Program-made: the position numbers and the translations under genes | Shown here: piece after piece, positions 10,501-21,914 of the stretch | How the letters are laid out: the number at the start of each line of letters is the position of its first letter | How positions within the stretch are numbered: the first letter of the stretch is position 1 | Notes under the pieces: model-generated | Database searches by the model: none | What the model saw: the letters and a program-made list of their open reading frames with translations, nothing else | What the model was told of the DNA's origin: nothing | Source of the DNA: Staphylotrichum longicolle | Taxonomy: Eukaryota > Ascomycota > Sordariomycetes > Sordariales > Chaetomiaceae | Assembly (NCBI GenBank): GCA_019096155.1 | Contig: JAHCVI010000002.1 | Location: 3,472,001 to 3,536,000 of the forward strand | Direction: 5' to 3' | Length of the DNA: 64,000 bases

Positions 10501-12087
10501 ATGGATCAAAACCAACCATGGAATTGGCGCCAACAACGGCAAGATGGATATCCGTCACCGATGCCGAATGTCCCGAATCCGTTCGGTATGCCGTATTACG
10601 CTGCCTTCAACCCCGACATGTCCCGCTGGAACCAGCCAGCACCCCAACAACACCCTTTCCACACTGCTCAACCACACCAGCAGAATCATGGAAGAGGTCG
10701 TGGTGGGGGAGATTTCTATCAACCAGGCCCCCGGAACCCATTCGCTCAGGACAACGCGCCTCCTGCACAAAATAATGGACGAAGATGGGGCGCAGGAGAC
10801 TCATATCGCCCAGCCCCTGCGTTCGGCACTCCTCAGCCGAGTTGGCAAGGTGCTGGTTGGCCCCGCGCGCAAGGGGGGTTCTCTCAATCGGGGCCCCAGT
10901 GGTCTGCTCCTCCAGCCAACCAGTCACGTCCGTGGGGCAATGGCGATAACAGAGACGACGGGGAGTACCGGCCTCCGCGACGACAACGCCGCCGCGAACG
11001 AGCTTCCGCTTCCCGAGGTGACGCGCCGCCCCGGCCCCGACGGCCTCCCGCTCCCACCTGGAGATTCGCAGAGACCGAGCAACCGCCTCCCTTTCCAATG
11101 GACAACCCGGCCCTAGGCCCATTCGGTTCTACGAGAGCAGTCCGGCAGAACAACGCCCTCAACAGAGAGGTAAACAACTTCGGCGCCTTCCCCGACGGTC
11201 AAAACGCCAGCGCCAGCCATCCCGCCACCAACAATCACCAACCAAAAGGAAAGAAATCCAAAGTCATCAAAAGATCCCTCGCCACCTCCACCGACCCCAA
11301 CCCCCGCTCGCGCGACCCCATCTCCCCCCCTTCAGCCGAATCAGGCGGCGTCCCCTCCCCATCCCCCACCTACCTCACCCTCGCCCACCACCCGGCAACC
11401 CGCCTCCCCTCCCCGCAGCCCATCCTCGTCGTCATCGACCTGAACGGCACGCTCCTGCACCGCCCCAACAAGCGCGCGGCCTCGAAATTCGTCGAGCGGC
11501 CCCTGGCCCGCGCCTTCCTCGCGGCCTGCCTCGCCAAGCACCACGTCGTCATCTGGTCGTCGGCGCGCCCGGAAAACGTCGCGCGCATGTGCGCCCAGCT
11601 GCTGCCGCCGCCCCTGCTGTCCCGCGTCGTCGCCGTGTGGGGCCGCGATCGCTTCGGCCTGTCGGCCGCCGACTACGGCCGGCGCACGCAGTGCTACAAG
11701 CGCCTGACCAAGCTGTGGGCGGACCCGGCGGTGGGCGCGGCGCATCCCCTTGCCCATGACCGTACCCAGACCCAGACCCAGGCCGGGACGGAGGGGGCGG
11801 AGGCGGAGGCGGACGGGAAGGCGGAGGGCAGGACTGAACAAGGGTTGTGGACGCAGGCCAACACGGTGCTGATCGACGACAGCGTGGAAAAGGCGCGCAG
11901 CGAGCCGTACAATGCGGTGACGCTGCCCGAGTTTGCCGGAGATGTGGACGAGGAACCGCAGGTGCTGCGCCTCGTGGAGGAGTATCTGGACGAGCTGGCC
12001 TGGCAGGCCGATGTCAGCGCGTATATACGGGTGAACCCATTCAGCATGGGGGGTTTGCAGCCCGCGACTGTCGCCGAGGGGGACTGA
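10501..12087 (+). CDS. FCP1-homology (NIF-type) phosphatase-like protein with disordered N-terminus
   Basis: Single exon of 528 codons starting MDQNQPWNWRQQR. Residues 1-300 are low-complexity (Pro, Gln, Asn, Gly, Arg, with RGRGGG) and probably disordered. The C-terminal part is an FCP1-homology HAD domain: ILVVIDLNGTLLHRP near residues 309-323, VVIWSSARPENVARM, a lysine-containing middle segment (TQCYKRLTKLW) and NTVLIDDSVEKAR. In active SCP/FCP1 enzymes the first motif is DxDGT; here it is DLNGT, so the nucleophile Asp (residue 313) remains but the second Asp, the general acid, is Asn. Known: such a change usually weakens or abolishes phosphatase activity. Inference: a pseudophosphatase or a protein-binding relative, possibly nuclear. 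The start at 10501 was preferred over the upstream in-frame codons because a likely 5'-UTR intron separates them. Confidence 0.8.
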   Translation: MDQNQPWNWRQQRQDGYPSPMPNVPNPFGMPYYAAFNPDMSRWNQPAPQQHPFHTAQPHQQNHGRGRGGGDFYQPGPRNPFAQDNAPPAQNNGRRWGAGDSYRPAPAFGTPQPSWQGAGWPRAQGGFSQSGPQWSAPPANQSRPWGNGDNRDDGEYRPPRRQRRRERASASRGDAPPRPRRPPAPTWRFAETEQPPPFPMDNPALGPFGSTRAVRQNNALNREVNNFGAFPDGQNASASHPATNNHQPKGKKSKVIKRSLATSTDPNPRSRDPISPPSAESGGVPSPSPTYLTLAHHPATRLPSPQPILVVIDLNGTLLHRPNKRAASKFVERPLARAFLAACLAKHHVVIWSSARPENVARMCAQLLPPPLLSRVVAVWGRDRFGLSAADYGRRTQCYKRLTKLWADPAVGAAHPLAHDRTQTQTQAGTEGAEAEADGKAEGRTEQGLWTQANTVLIDDSVEKARSEPYNAVTLPEFAGDVDEEPQVLRLVEEYLDELAWQADVSAYIRVNPFSMGGLQPATVAEGD

Positions 12088-12468
12088 AGCGTGGGAGCAC
12101 TTCTTCTTGTTGTTACAACCTGATGGTGTTATTGCCAACATTGTGTTGCACAAGTTCCGTTGAGACACTGGAGACGATAGCTACGATACCCCTTGCGATG
12201 ACAAAAGACACAATTGTCTGGTTCAAACAAAACATGTTGCTTCAGAGTGTGGTCATGGCATGGTTGTGTCATTCAGCAGGCCCGCAAACACGGTAGCTAG
12301 TATCTATTTCGTCGATCATTTCACTCGACTGCCGGTGAGATCAAAAACACAATGAACCACCAGCGGGCCTAGACCCGTCCCGATTTCCCCGCATTCCCGT
12401 CATCAGTCATGTCCCATAGTCTAGCACACCGCCACTGCCGGCCTGGAATGCGCTCGTGTTTTTTTAAT
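12088..12468. other. Convergent 3' region
   Basis: This is 381 bp between the stop codons of two convergent genes (FCP1-like and eEF1B-gamma). It is probably both 3' UTRs. No ORF or repeat of note. Confidence 0.5.
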
Positions 12469-14094
12469 TTATTTGAAGACCTTGCCGGAGGCATGGGCGT
12501 ACTCCTTGCCGTTGACAATGGCGGGCTTGTCCCACGACCACTGGGCATCGACAAACGCCCGGTCCTCGGGGTTCTTGGGGTCGAGCTTGGTGAACTCGTA
12601 GCTCTCATAGTCGGGAGCGACGTCGAAGACGGGCAGGTAGTCATCGCCGCGGATGACGAAGGCACCCTCGATGATGGAGTCGTTGTTGACGCCGTACACC
12701 GAGGCAGAGCCAAAGAGGTACTTGCGAGAAGCCTCCAGGCGGTTGTTGAAGCCACCGATGAGGTTGTTCGACATGAAAGTCATGGTGAGCTCATCGTTGT
12801 ACTTATACGCAACCTTCCAGATGGAGTACTCGTCGAAGGGAACGTTCTCCCAGAACCACTTGAGGGCCTCGGGGGTGTCAACGTTGGAGTACTGGCGCTT
12901 CCACTCGTCAAGGGGGAACGAGGCCCTGGGGAGGGCCTCAAGAGGGTGCTTGGGCTTGGGGGCCTCAGCGGGCTCCTCAGCGGCGGCGGCCGGCGCGGGG
13001 GCAGCGGGCTTGGGAGCAGCAGCGGGCTTGGGGGCCTCGGGCTTCTTGGGGGCGACGTTGGTCAACTTGGGGGCATCGAGAAGCGAGAACTGGGGAGCAA
13101 CAGCCGAGTAGATGGGCTGGTTGTAGACAGTCTCGTACCAACGCGAGACGTTGGGGTTCTGCTGGCGCCACTCCTTGCCGAAGAAGTACTCGAAGCCGCG
13201 GGAGATGATGCCGACGGCGAAGATGTCAGCGAGGGTGATGCGCTCGCCAACGAGGTAGGTGTTGTCGCGGAGGTGGGTCTCAGCGACCGAGATGGCCGCG
13301 AGAGCCGCCTTCTGCGAGTCCTCAACGGACTTCTTGTTGTAGGGGTCCTTGCCCAGGAGGGGGCGGAACCAACCGCCGAGCTTGGGCAGAACCTCGCTGT
13401 TGAAGAAGGACATCCACCTCAGGATAGAGGCATAGCTAGAAGCATGGTCAGAAAGAGTCAATGTTGGCGCGGATTGGGTGAGAGGCTTACTCCTGCTTGG
13501 TCTTGCCGAGGAGGGTGGTCTTCTCGTTCTGAGAGGTGACTGCATGGCCGTTAGCTCGAGCTCAGAAAGGGTCGCAAGCAGTAACAATCCAAGTAGAGAA
13601 AAGAGGACAGTCAGAAGTTAGAACCAAGTCAACACCGTTGTTTTCAGATAGGGATAACTGTTATTGAAATGTCTCGGTCATCATTGTCGAGGGGGTGGGT
13701 GCGGGGCATTTGGGCACCCAAGGCGCCATCAGAGCGGGGCAAGGGGCAATCCAGCAGGCAGAATGCAAAAAATGCCACATACCGTAGACAGCAATGGCAA
13801 TGCACTCGTGAGGACAAAGCCATCGGCGCCGACGAAGGTCGGGACCTTGTGGAGGGGTTGGCCTTGAGGAACTCCTCGGTGGGCTTGGTGGTGTCGGTCT
13901 CGACCTCCTGGAGCTCGAGGCTGTTGGCCTTCGCAACAGCGCGGATGGCCGTGGAGCGGGGGTTGCCCTGAATCGCAGAGCAATGTCAGCAACGGGGGCG
14001 CGCGCAAACAATCAAAAGACGCGGATCAAGCGCTCTGCGGCTTCTGGAGGGGCGCGCAACATACCGGGTAGGTGTAGAGCTTGCCGAACGCCAT
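12469..14094 (-). CDS. Translation elongation factor eEF1B gamma (two frameshifts)
   Basis: Exons: 14094-14065 (MAFGKLYTYP), 13967-13783, a short third exon around 13540-13489 (VTSQNEKTTLLGKTKQ), and the large last exon ending at 12469. The N-terminal part is glutathione-transferase-like (GNPRSTAIRAVAKAN, FVGADGFVLT, ECIAIAVYV). A Lys/Pro/Ala-rich linker follows, and then the conserved EF1G domain (FPLDEWKRQYSN, WKVAYKYNDELT, GSASVYGVNNDS, ending HASGKVFK). Known: this subunit anchors the eEF1A nucleotide-exchange complex. Exon 2 needs two extra bases to stay in frame: one in the C-run at 13854-13857 and one near 13806-13810. With both added, its length gives exactly the splice phase required by exon 3. 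In a highly expressed, conserved gene this points to assembly error. It shares a 324-bp divergent promoter with mrps9. Confidence 0.93.
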
Positions 14095-14418
14095 CTTTGC
14101 TTGTGATCTGGACAGGAGGGGCTGATGGTTCGAGAGGGAGTCGGGCAAAGGAAAGCTGTCGATGAGCAAAAAGGTGATTCACGAAAAATTTATGTGGCGG
14201 GGTAGTTGAGGTGGGGCCCATGCTTGTCCCCCAGGGGCCTTGTGAGTGTTGTGAGTGGTGGCGCCAGAGCAACAAGACGGGGCCGCAATCTGGCTCGAGC
14301 TCCGGGGCCTGGAAAAATTGCTGCGAAATTGTTCCGCCGAGGGCCGCAGCCAAAACGGCTCCAGAACGACGACTCTCCTGGCGCGATCGCGAGAAATGAC
14401 GGGAGGTGCCCGCGCGAA
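14095..14418. promoter_or_regulatory. Divergent promoter region, eEF1B gamma / mrps9
   Basis: This is 324 bp between two divergent translation-related genes. It presumably contains both promoters. No TATA box or known motif is obvious. Confidence 0.45.
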
Positions 14419-15454
14419 ATGATGGCATCGTCAAGACAAGGGTTCAGCTCCGCCTCCGGGGCGTCTCCAAGAGCCTCAATGGCAGGGCACGGCAACCACT
14501 CGAACAACAATTCCAGTCCCTGCGACTGACCACACCAATTGTCGACGGCAGGAGGTGCTTGTCCACCGAGGCGGATCAGACCGAGCGGCCGTCGTCTATC
14601 ACAGCTGCACCCGAGGTCGACCTCAGGCAGCTGGCAAAACGCTACAAGATCGCCCAGAATGCCCGGCCGCTGCCCGTGTCGCGCTCCTACTTCACTCGCA
14701 CGCCCATCTTCAACGACCGCTACCTCGCCCTCGACCACCTGGCCAAGACATACAGCAACCTCCCCGTCATCCCAGCTGCCGATGCGGATCGCGTTTCTTG
14801 GAAGACGCTGGCCGATCTCAGGCAGTCGTTTGGTGAGCCAGTCAAGGCGACCGACTACGTCAAATGCTTGACCATCATCAAGAGGCTGCACACCATCCAC
14901 CCCGAGCTGAAGCCGGATGCCGTGACCGCGGCGCTGCAGGATTTCAAGCGCGACGTGCAGGCCTTCCTCAACGTGGCCAACCCGATACCCATCGACAAGT
15001 TTGGGAGAGCGCTTGGAGTGGGCAAGAGGAAGTCGTCAACCGCCCGGGCTTTCGTGGTGGAGGGCGACGGTCAGGTCCTGGTCAACGGCAAGACGCTGGC
15101 GGATTACTTTGGTCGGATCCATGACAGGGAAAGCGCTGTTTGGGCTTTGCATTCGACAAACCGCATCGACAAGTACAATGTGTGGGCACGGGTAGAAGGC
15201 GGCGGTACCACTGGGCAGGCCGAGGCGCTCACTCTGGCCATTGCAAAGGCCCTGCTGGCCCATGAGCCTGCTCTGAAGCCCGCATTGAGGAGAGGTGAGT
15301 GGAACAATGCTCCGCCGACCACTTGTCAGCCAGAGAGCTCCGCTAACCTGTCACGCTTCCAGCCGGCTGTGTCACCCGCGACCCGAGGAGAGTGGAGAGG
15401 AAGAAGCATGGTCGTGTCAAGGCGAGAAAGGGACCTACATGGGTCAAGAGATAG
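14419..15454 (+). CDS. mrps9: Mitochondrial small ribosomal subunit protein uS9m (one frameshift)
   Basis: Exon 1 is 14419-15294 and exon 2 is 15363-15454; the splice reads RRAGCVTRDPRRVERKKHG and ends PTWVKR. The body has the uS9 core: GRALGVGKRKSSTARAFVVE, GQVLVNGKTLADYF, VEGGGTTGQAEALTLAIAKAL. An N-terminal Arg/Ser-rich presequence suits mitochondrial import. The start MMASSRQG is out of frame with the rest. One extra G in the GGG at 14440-14442 would join them (SRQGVQLRLRGVSKS), and the downstream frame has no ATG of its own near the N-terminus. I therefore infer a one-base loss rather than a different start. Known role: uS9 contributes its basic tail to the P site of the mitoribosome. 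Confidence 0.9.
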
Positions 15455-17105
15455 TTTGGTCTGGACAGGCTGTCGTTGTGCGTCGCATTTGCATGGACGA
15501 GAGTACCCCCGGGACAATCACCAGCCATGTTTGTCCCTCTGTAAGCTTCTTTCTGTATCAACTGAACCACGGATAACTGTACAATACAAGGCACGGGATT
15601 TTTCAGATCCGCATCTCCGACCGGGCTGTCGCCGAGTTGGCCGTTTTCCCAAAAGGCCGACCAGCGCGCATAACCATCTCGTCGCCGCATGCTTGCAAAG
15701 TCTCAGGTGAAGGGAATGGCCGAAACAGTTGGCGGAGGAGGCTTTTGGAACCGTTGTTCATGAACCGCAGTTTGCACCTTGATGCAGAAACCCTGCACGG
15801 ACAGAAGGAGAGATATATGGCAGGAGGCTGTTGTTACCGGTACCCGCGCCGCCAGATCGACAGAGGGTTTGTGCTTCGGTGCGTCGGATGCTCCCGAGGT
15901 GCTGGCTGGAACACAACACTGTGGTTGTGCTCCTAGAGCTCGTTTGCACCAGGGCTTCCCGTTACCGCGACCGAGATTGCATCACTCTTGAGAGCGCATC
16001 CCTTCGTTCAACAGCCACCACGTTGACCCTTGGTTAGTAGCTGGTTGTCTAATGCGTCCCCAGTCTTACTGCCGGGTATCAACGGTTATCTCACGAGCAT
16101 GAGCGGTACCGCAACGGTACCACACAAGCATGCCCAACACGCGACATCACACCCGAGGCCGACCGCACATGCCCGCGCTGCATGGCTGACAGCCCTACCC
16201 GTGCAGGGTTCAACTTTCATGGCATTCCCTCGGCTAGGCGCCAGGACCAAAACCAGAGGCGACCCTGACCTATACCGCAGCGGTTATATGCCCCCTCTCG
16301 TTCTCGGTAGAGTTCTGACAGCTGGGCTGGGAATGGCACATGTTGTCATGGCCCTTGCTAACGTTGCATTGCTGGCGGACAGCTGGGAACCTCGACTGCC
16401 GAGAATGGAGAGGGGTATGTAGTCCGCTTGATGATACGACGTCGGTTGATGGTAGGACATGGCCGTTGGGGCGTTGCCAAGACCGCCCGACAGCCTCACA
16501 TCAGATGATCGTCATGCACGGTCGCTTTCTGGACGCGAGGATTTGCGCAGTGCGCATCGGCAAGACGTCGGTTGCTCGTTGGGTAAGGAAAGGGAGGGCG
16601 CACTGACTGGAATCTCTCCAACGTGTTTCGATGCGCAAATCAACATCAGACGGGTCCGAGCGTGCCCGCCAACGAGTTACCCAGCCTCGAGCAAACTTGA
16701 CATCATGCCGTAGCTCCGGACGGGTAGCAGCTCCGGATTTTGAAGTGCTTGGAGGCAGCTCCTTGATCCTTTGTGCCAAGCAAATGCGCGAGTTCCAACG
16801 AAGCCATGGACGGAGTTCGACACATGCTTGCCGCAATCCTCAACGGTCGAGCGGAAAGGGTCCCAAGAACCCAGAAGGCACCCCTATGCGTTACTGCATT
16901 CACTATGTATCCTCAGTAAGCTTTTGTCAACACCATGCCGCTGCCTCGAGGCCGACCAAAAAGCCCAAGTTGGCGGCTCCTCAGCGGTCAAAGGTGTGAT
17001 GTGAGAGTTGGTCGACATACAAGTACAAACACATGTACATGTACATACGCAGTCGGACCCTGTTCAGGCTAATGTCAACTTTATGCATGTCACCACTGAG
17101 GCATG

Positions 17106-17206
17106 GTCTCTGATTCGCCAGTCAGGTCTTCTGGAAAGGCCCCTTGATCCCGGTCAGTGCAACACATCCCGCATGAACAGGGATCGGCCGTGCAGCTGGC
17201 TGACAT
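17106..17206 (+). repeat. Diverged direct repeat, copy A
   Basis: The segment TCTCTGATTCGC..., through TGATCCC, to GGGATCGGCCGTGCA and TGGCTG, is matched in the same order about 1 kb downstream at 18147-18258 (TCTCTGATTCGC, TGATCCC, GGGATCGACCGTGCA, TGGCTG). Spacing differs by small indels. It could be a decayed element copy; there are no clear ends. Confidence 0.45.
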
Positions 17207-18146
17207 GACGCCGTTCGGTCGCTCAGACTGGGAAGAGCTTCTGGAACAGGGTGTTGCTTCGGTCACTCAGTCAAGTCGAGCTTCTGGAACAATATGCTGC
17301 TTTGCTCAGCAAACGATCCCAGACTCAAGGTGGGGAGCTCCGGGCAGCTCGAGGGACGTCTTGAAACTAGAACGTTTTTCAGGATAGGGTTCTGTGGCTC
17401 CGGCTTGAACGTTTTTCGTAAAGTGTGGTTCCCCGTTGATATCCAGATCTTTAGTCTGCATGCTTCGTTGGAGCCAATAGCTGAGGATTGTGGAGGGTTA
17501 TTAGGGAGAGACACTGGTCACATGGATCCAAACTCAATCTGAAGAATACCACTCCCGCCTCATCAGAATACTTCGTACTTTGGCAAGATGAAGAATTTGG
17601 AATATCGATCGTGCATAACCAAACATGCAGTTTGCAGTCTCAGAGTCAAGTCATCCTAGCTCTACGCCTACACACCGAGTTCTGGCCCGTATCACCCCAC
17701 AACTCTTGCCATTGGCATCTACTCAAGTCTGGTCGTTTCTTTTCGCATGTCTCAGATTGTTTGCTCACATGAGAGAATCACTGACTTTCGAGGCTCTTAC
17801 CGTCCAACTTCTCGCCTAAAGGCTCTCCTATTCTGAGCCCGTAGTATATTGTTCGAAATGTATTGAGAAAACCCAAGAATCAACTTCTTTTGAGAAGAAG
17901 CAAAAACTTGTTGCTCAACTAAGATTGTGCAACTTTCTGTGCCCAGGCCTGAGTGCAAACATGGTTTGTGATGTAGAACGTCATGCAATGATTGTTCAAT
18001 TTCAAAACTTGGAAACGGAGAACACTGCGATGATGGTTTTTTTTTTTGCATCTTTTGGCCCTTCGACATGGAGTCGCAACTCAGCAACGCTCGACGGTTG
18101 TCTTGTCCGCGTTCGGCAAATGATTCCAGAAGCTTGCTGAGCTGAG

Positions 18147-18258
18147 ATCTCTGATTCGCGGTCCAAGAACTCTCTGAAACGGGACCATGATCCCAGCTCA
18201 TTGCGACGCAGGCGCACGGACAACGCAGGGATCGACCGTGCATTGGATGGCTGCCGTT
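18147..18258 (+). repeat. Diverged direct repeat, copy B
   Basis: Partner of the segment at 17106-17206, in the same orientation. Several blocks of 7-13 identical bases occur in the same order, separated by diverged sequence. No coding potential is recognised in either copy. Confidence 0.45.
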
Positions 18259-19516
18259 TGACGAAACCTCCAAAGACCAACCCCGGCAATCGTGCCAACG
18301 ACATGGATCCCCGGGCCAAAAATTGATCGAGCCCCCCTCCTTCATTGAAGCAAGTCGCGACCACAGCGGTACCGGTACTTGGCTCGCTCGATTACTGAGC
18401 TGTGTCCTGTGAGAGCAACTCGCGGCATCTCCTTCCCTGCACCGAACCTCTGAAGAGAACGAGAACGACAAATTAATGCCTCAAGAGTCATCAACAAGGC
18501 CCTCTGCCAGCTCGATACCTCAGGTAGAGCTCAGGGAGGGGGGGACCTGCAAGTTTGCTGAGAATGCCGATGCAGTATTCGTACGCGCCTTCGGCTCACG
18601 TCATTATGGGGTAACTGATGATTTTCATCCTTTTTACACACAACACACAGGACACTAAGAATTCGACGTCTTGCCTGTCCTGGAGGCTCTCATGTCATCC
18701 TCGGGTTGGTCATGTTCCATTTCGTTTCTTTCGCTCCTATCTTCCCTTTCCTTTCCGTTTGTCTTTTCTTTGCACAACTTCTCTGTCATGTATACAAGAT
18801 GGAACCACTGCGTAACCTGGAGAGTTCGGCACCGTAGCGCTATCTCTCATCGTGGTACATTTATACAGACCCCTGTTGCCTACGAATCAGGTGGTTGAGA
18901 TGTCGCCCATCTCTTTGCGCATTCTGACGTCTCCATTGACGTGCCAGCTGTTGTAACGTTATTGTTTCGTCAGCCCCAGGACACTGGGCGGCAGGCGGGC
19001 CACTGAGAAGTGGGCCGAGAAGGAATTGGAGCTGATTTGTGCCTTGGCCCAAGCGATTTTCAGGCCCGATCTTGCTTTTTCCTCGTTGGTTGGTTCCCTT
19101 CATCCCCGGTGGTTCGCTCAACCACGGGAAACGACAATTGGGCGATGCCGGAAAGCGTGGGAGCCAGACATGGCAACACCACGAATGGTCTCAAACACGA
19201 TCGAGATACGAGAAGCGGCACAACCAACTGAACACGACGAGAACCCCCGGCCCCAGCCCCCAGCCCCCAGCCCATCGGGATTTGGCCAGCCGTGCTCTAC
19301 AAGTTGAGGGGCAGGGGGCCGGGGGATTGACCTCGGGCGAGCACCGCATGGGCGGAGCAGGCGGAAGAGTCCGAGAAGAGAGAGAAGCCGGGGCCCAGCT
19401 CCCGTTTGACCCAAACACTGTCGTCGGTTTGCCAATGCACACACCGAGGGAGGAGATCATTGCTCAACACCACCCAGCAGCACGCATTCAGCAGAGCTCC
19501 GCGTGGACGGTTTCAG

Positions 19517-19574
19517 CGCTTGGGTGTTTTGGGTGTTTTGGGTGTTGGTTGTTGTTGCTGTTGTTGTTGTCGCT
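19517..19574 (+). repeat. GGGTGTTTT and GTT simple repeats
   Basis: Three copies of a nine-base unit (GGGTGTTTT) run into a GTTGTTGTT microsatellite. It lies in the long tract before the gene at 21915. A polymorphic simple repeat, with no function shown. Confidence 0.6.
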
Positions 19575-21914
19575 TGTGTGGTGTGTGTCTGGTGATGCGG
19601 GCATTGTCCCGCCGAACCCTGTTGCCGGAGTGCCATGTGCTCAAGCGGATACACACTAACTCGGGGAGCGTGCCCTGTGCCTTCCCTTCCATTTTCCTGA
19701 CGGGATACTCCTTCCACTCTCAAGCCGCTCAAACGCTGCGATGCGACTGCCCGTCAACATGGCTGCTCGAGGGCCCATTTCTCCCCTCAACCTCTCAGAC
19801 CCTGGTCCTTGACCATCTTCACAGCATCTTGCATCTTGCATCTTGCCACGAGCCACGACCCCAGGAGCCACGGCAAACCACTGCAGCGCAGACCCGATCA
19901 AGCAGGCTTGCAACCAGCCGCACTGCAGGCTGACGGGAGCTGAAGGATCAGAACTTAATTTGTACCGCCAAACAACATCCTTACCGCTGAGCATTTTCTA
20001 GACAGCAGCCGTCGAGAGCAGCAACAAAGACTCGGGTCAAGCCAGACCAGAGCACCACAAAGCACTCACAGCATCAGATTCGCCCCCCCCCTCTGCGCTC
20101 TCGAGCTCTGATTGAACCGGAGGAGCTTAACACGGCCAGGCCAGCGTCTGAGATAGACAAGAGGCACCATTGGGTACGCCCGGGAGCCTATCTCGCAAAA
20201 CCTCTCTTTTTTGAAACAGACAAACAGGACGCCAGCCGCCGAATTTGGTCCTCGAAGACTGCCACGCCTGAAGCACATTTCCATAAGAGAGCTGGCGTTG
20301 TCACCCTCCAAACATCCCTCAAAGCTCACACGCCACAGACACATCAGCTCGGCAAGCCTTCCCGCCTGCAGATCCACCTGCCCCTATCAGTCAGCGATCC
20401 GGTGCTGTGGGCGGGCGCAGGTCGCCTGCCTTGGCAAGGGGGGGTGTCGCTGTAGAGATCTTGACATACCCTGCTTGCGGCTTGGAACCATTTTCGACGC
20501 TCCATTTCGACGCACGCCTCCCATGTCTGAGCCAAGGAGCGGCCACTCTGCCCAGGTACGTAACTCCGGCGACTAACGTGGTCGGTGGTGTGGAGCTGCG
20601 CCAGTGTCCTCCGGATCGAACCCCGAGACTAAATCGAGATACCAGTCTTCCATTGGTAACCTTCGTGTACACGGTAGGTACACCTCTAGCCTGCACCCTT
20701 CTTCTTCCACCACCGTCGAGCTGCTTTTGACTTGGGGGCCTGCCATTTCGGCCCTTGTGCGGGATACCCACACTCGTCGTACTGCGTCTCTTCACCCAGC
20801 CGGCACTGGCACACCACACCAACAACTCTCCTCCCTTCTCGCCATCTACCCGCTGCGGCGAGAACCGAGACAGGCGTTGTCGCTGGCCGAGTTGTGTTCT
20901 CGCCATCAGCATCCGTTGGTGACGGAGGGAGCACGGGCGGCATCTTTATAAGTGGCCAACCTGGTCCTGGCCCGCTCTTCAAAGACGGCGGTCCCCTGTC
21001 TTCGAGAATCCCGTTGCCCCAAAAACTCTTCCATCTCCCAGAAAACAAACGCCCCGGCAGTCACTGCCCTATTTCCGGATAGGGACTTGTATGCAGCCGC
21101 AGAAGCCTGACGTCCCGCGGCGCAATTCGAATACCAACCTTCAGGCAACTCCTGAGGTCTGTCGAAGAACCTTGCCGACCAGCTTGCCAGTTGGCCCAGA
21201 GTGGAAGATCCTTCCAACGCCTTGAGGCCGAGCTTGCTTCAAGCTTGGGATCCTGGGATCTCCCCAGCCTCTTCTCATCTGCCGTTGGAGCGAGTCGTTC
21301 ATCCCGGCCTCTTGCACACAACCCTAATCGGCGACTCCCACGCCACGTACATGTCCCTTTGAACCTTGGTCGAGTTTCGCCATCCCCACTTTCGAGTCGC
21401 AAGTTCAGATCTCCATAGCACCGGGGCCCTTGCGACAGCAGCTCTTTTCTCGAAGCCCGGAGAAATCCCGTCGTCAGTTCTGCGCCAGCCACCATCTGGG
21501 AAGGAAAACCACGCACAGGAGGAAAGCCGTTCTGAACACCAACGATCTCCTTCCCCTGCACGCTGCTGTGTTCTGAAGTGCGGATCGATACTCTTTAACA
21601 CGAGAAAATCGACCAGAGTCAGAAGGCCGGTGCCAACTTTTTGCCTCTCGGCATCGACGCCGCCCGCCTCCTCGCCTTCGCCGGCTAGGCGCTGCTCCGC
21701 GCGGTTCTTATTTGGCCCAACTTCGCTCACCACTCGACGCGCCGCGTTTTATTCGCTATTTTTCGACACCAAAGCCTCAGGATCCGCTGATTCCGTGATC
21801 AGATTGCCGACAAATCCGGTTCCTGCATTAAAACAAGGCTGCTCCACTCCTGGCGGGTTACCGGGTGGGCTGGGCGTTGTCGGGTTTTGGGTAGTCTTTT
21901 TCGAATCGAGGGAG

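Larger units (their letters stand above)
15455..21914. other. 6.5-kb gene-poor tract upstream of the unrecognised Gln/Ser-rich protein gene
   Basis: The first part is the mrps9 3' flank. No open frame has motifs, codon bias or splice sites I trust. The tract holds small repeats: two related ~100-bp segments (17106-17206 and 18147-18258), alternating ACATGTACATGTACAT near 17031, GGGTGTTTT and GTT repeats at 19521-19570, and CATCTTG repeats near 19827. The last 1-2 kb may be a long 5' leader and promoter of the gene at 21915. Confidence 0.5.

Noticed and set aside
11341..12168. 275-codon minus-strand open frame opposite the FCP1 domain
   Set aside because: Antisense shadow of the conserved phosphatase-like domain.
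17797..18471. 224-codon minus-strand open frame
   Set aside because: No domain, Cys/Ser-rich random composition, overlaps the diverged repeat copy B.
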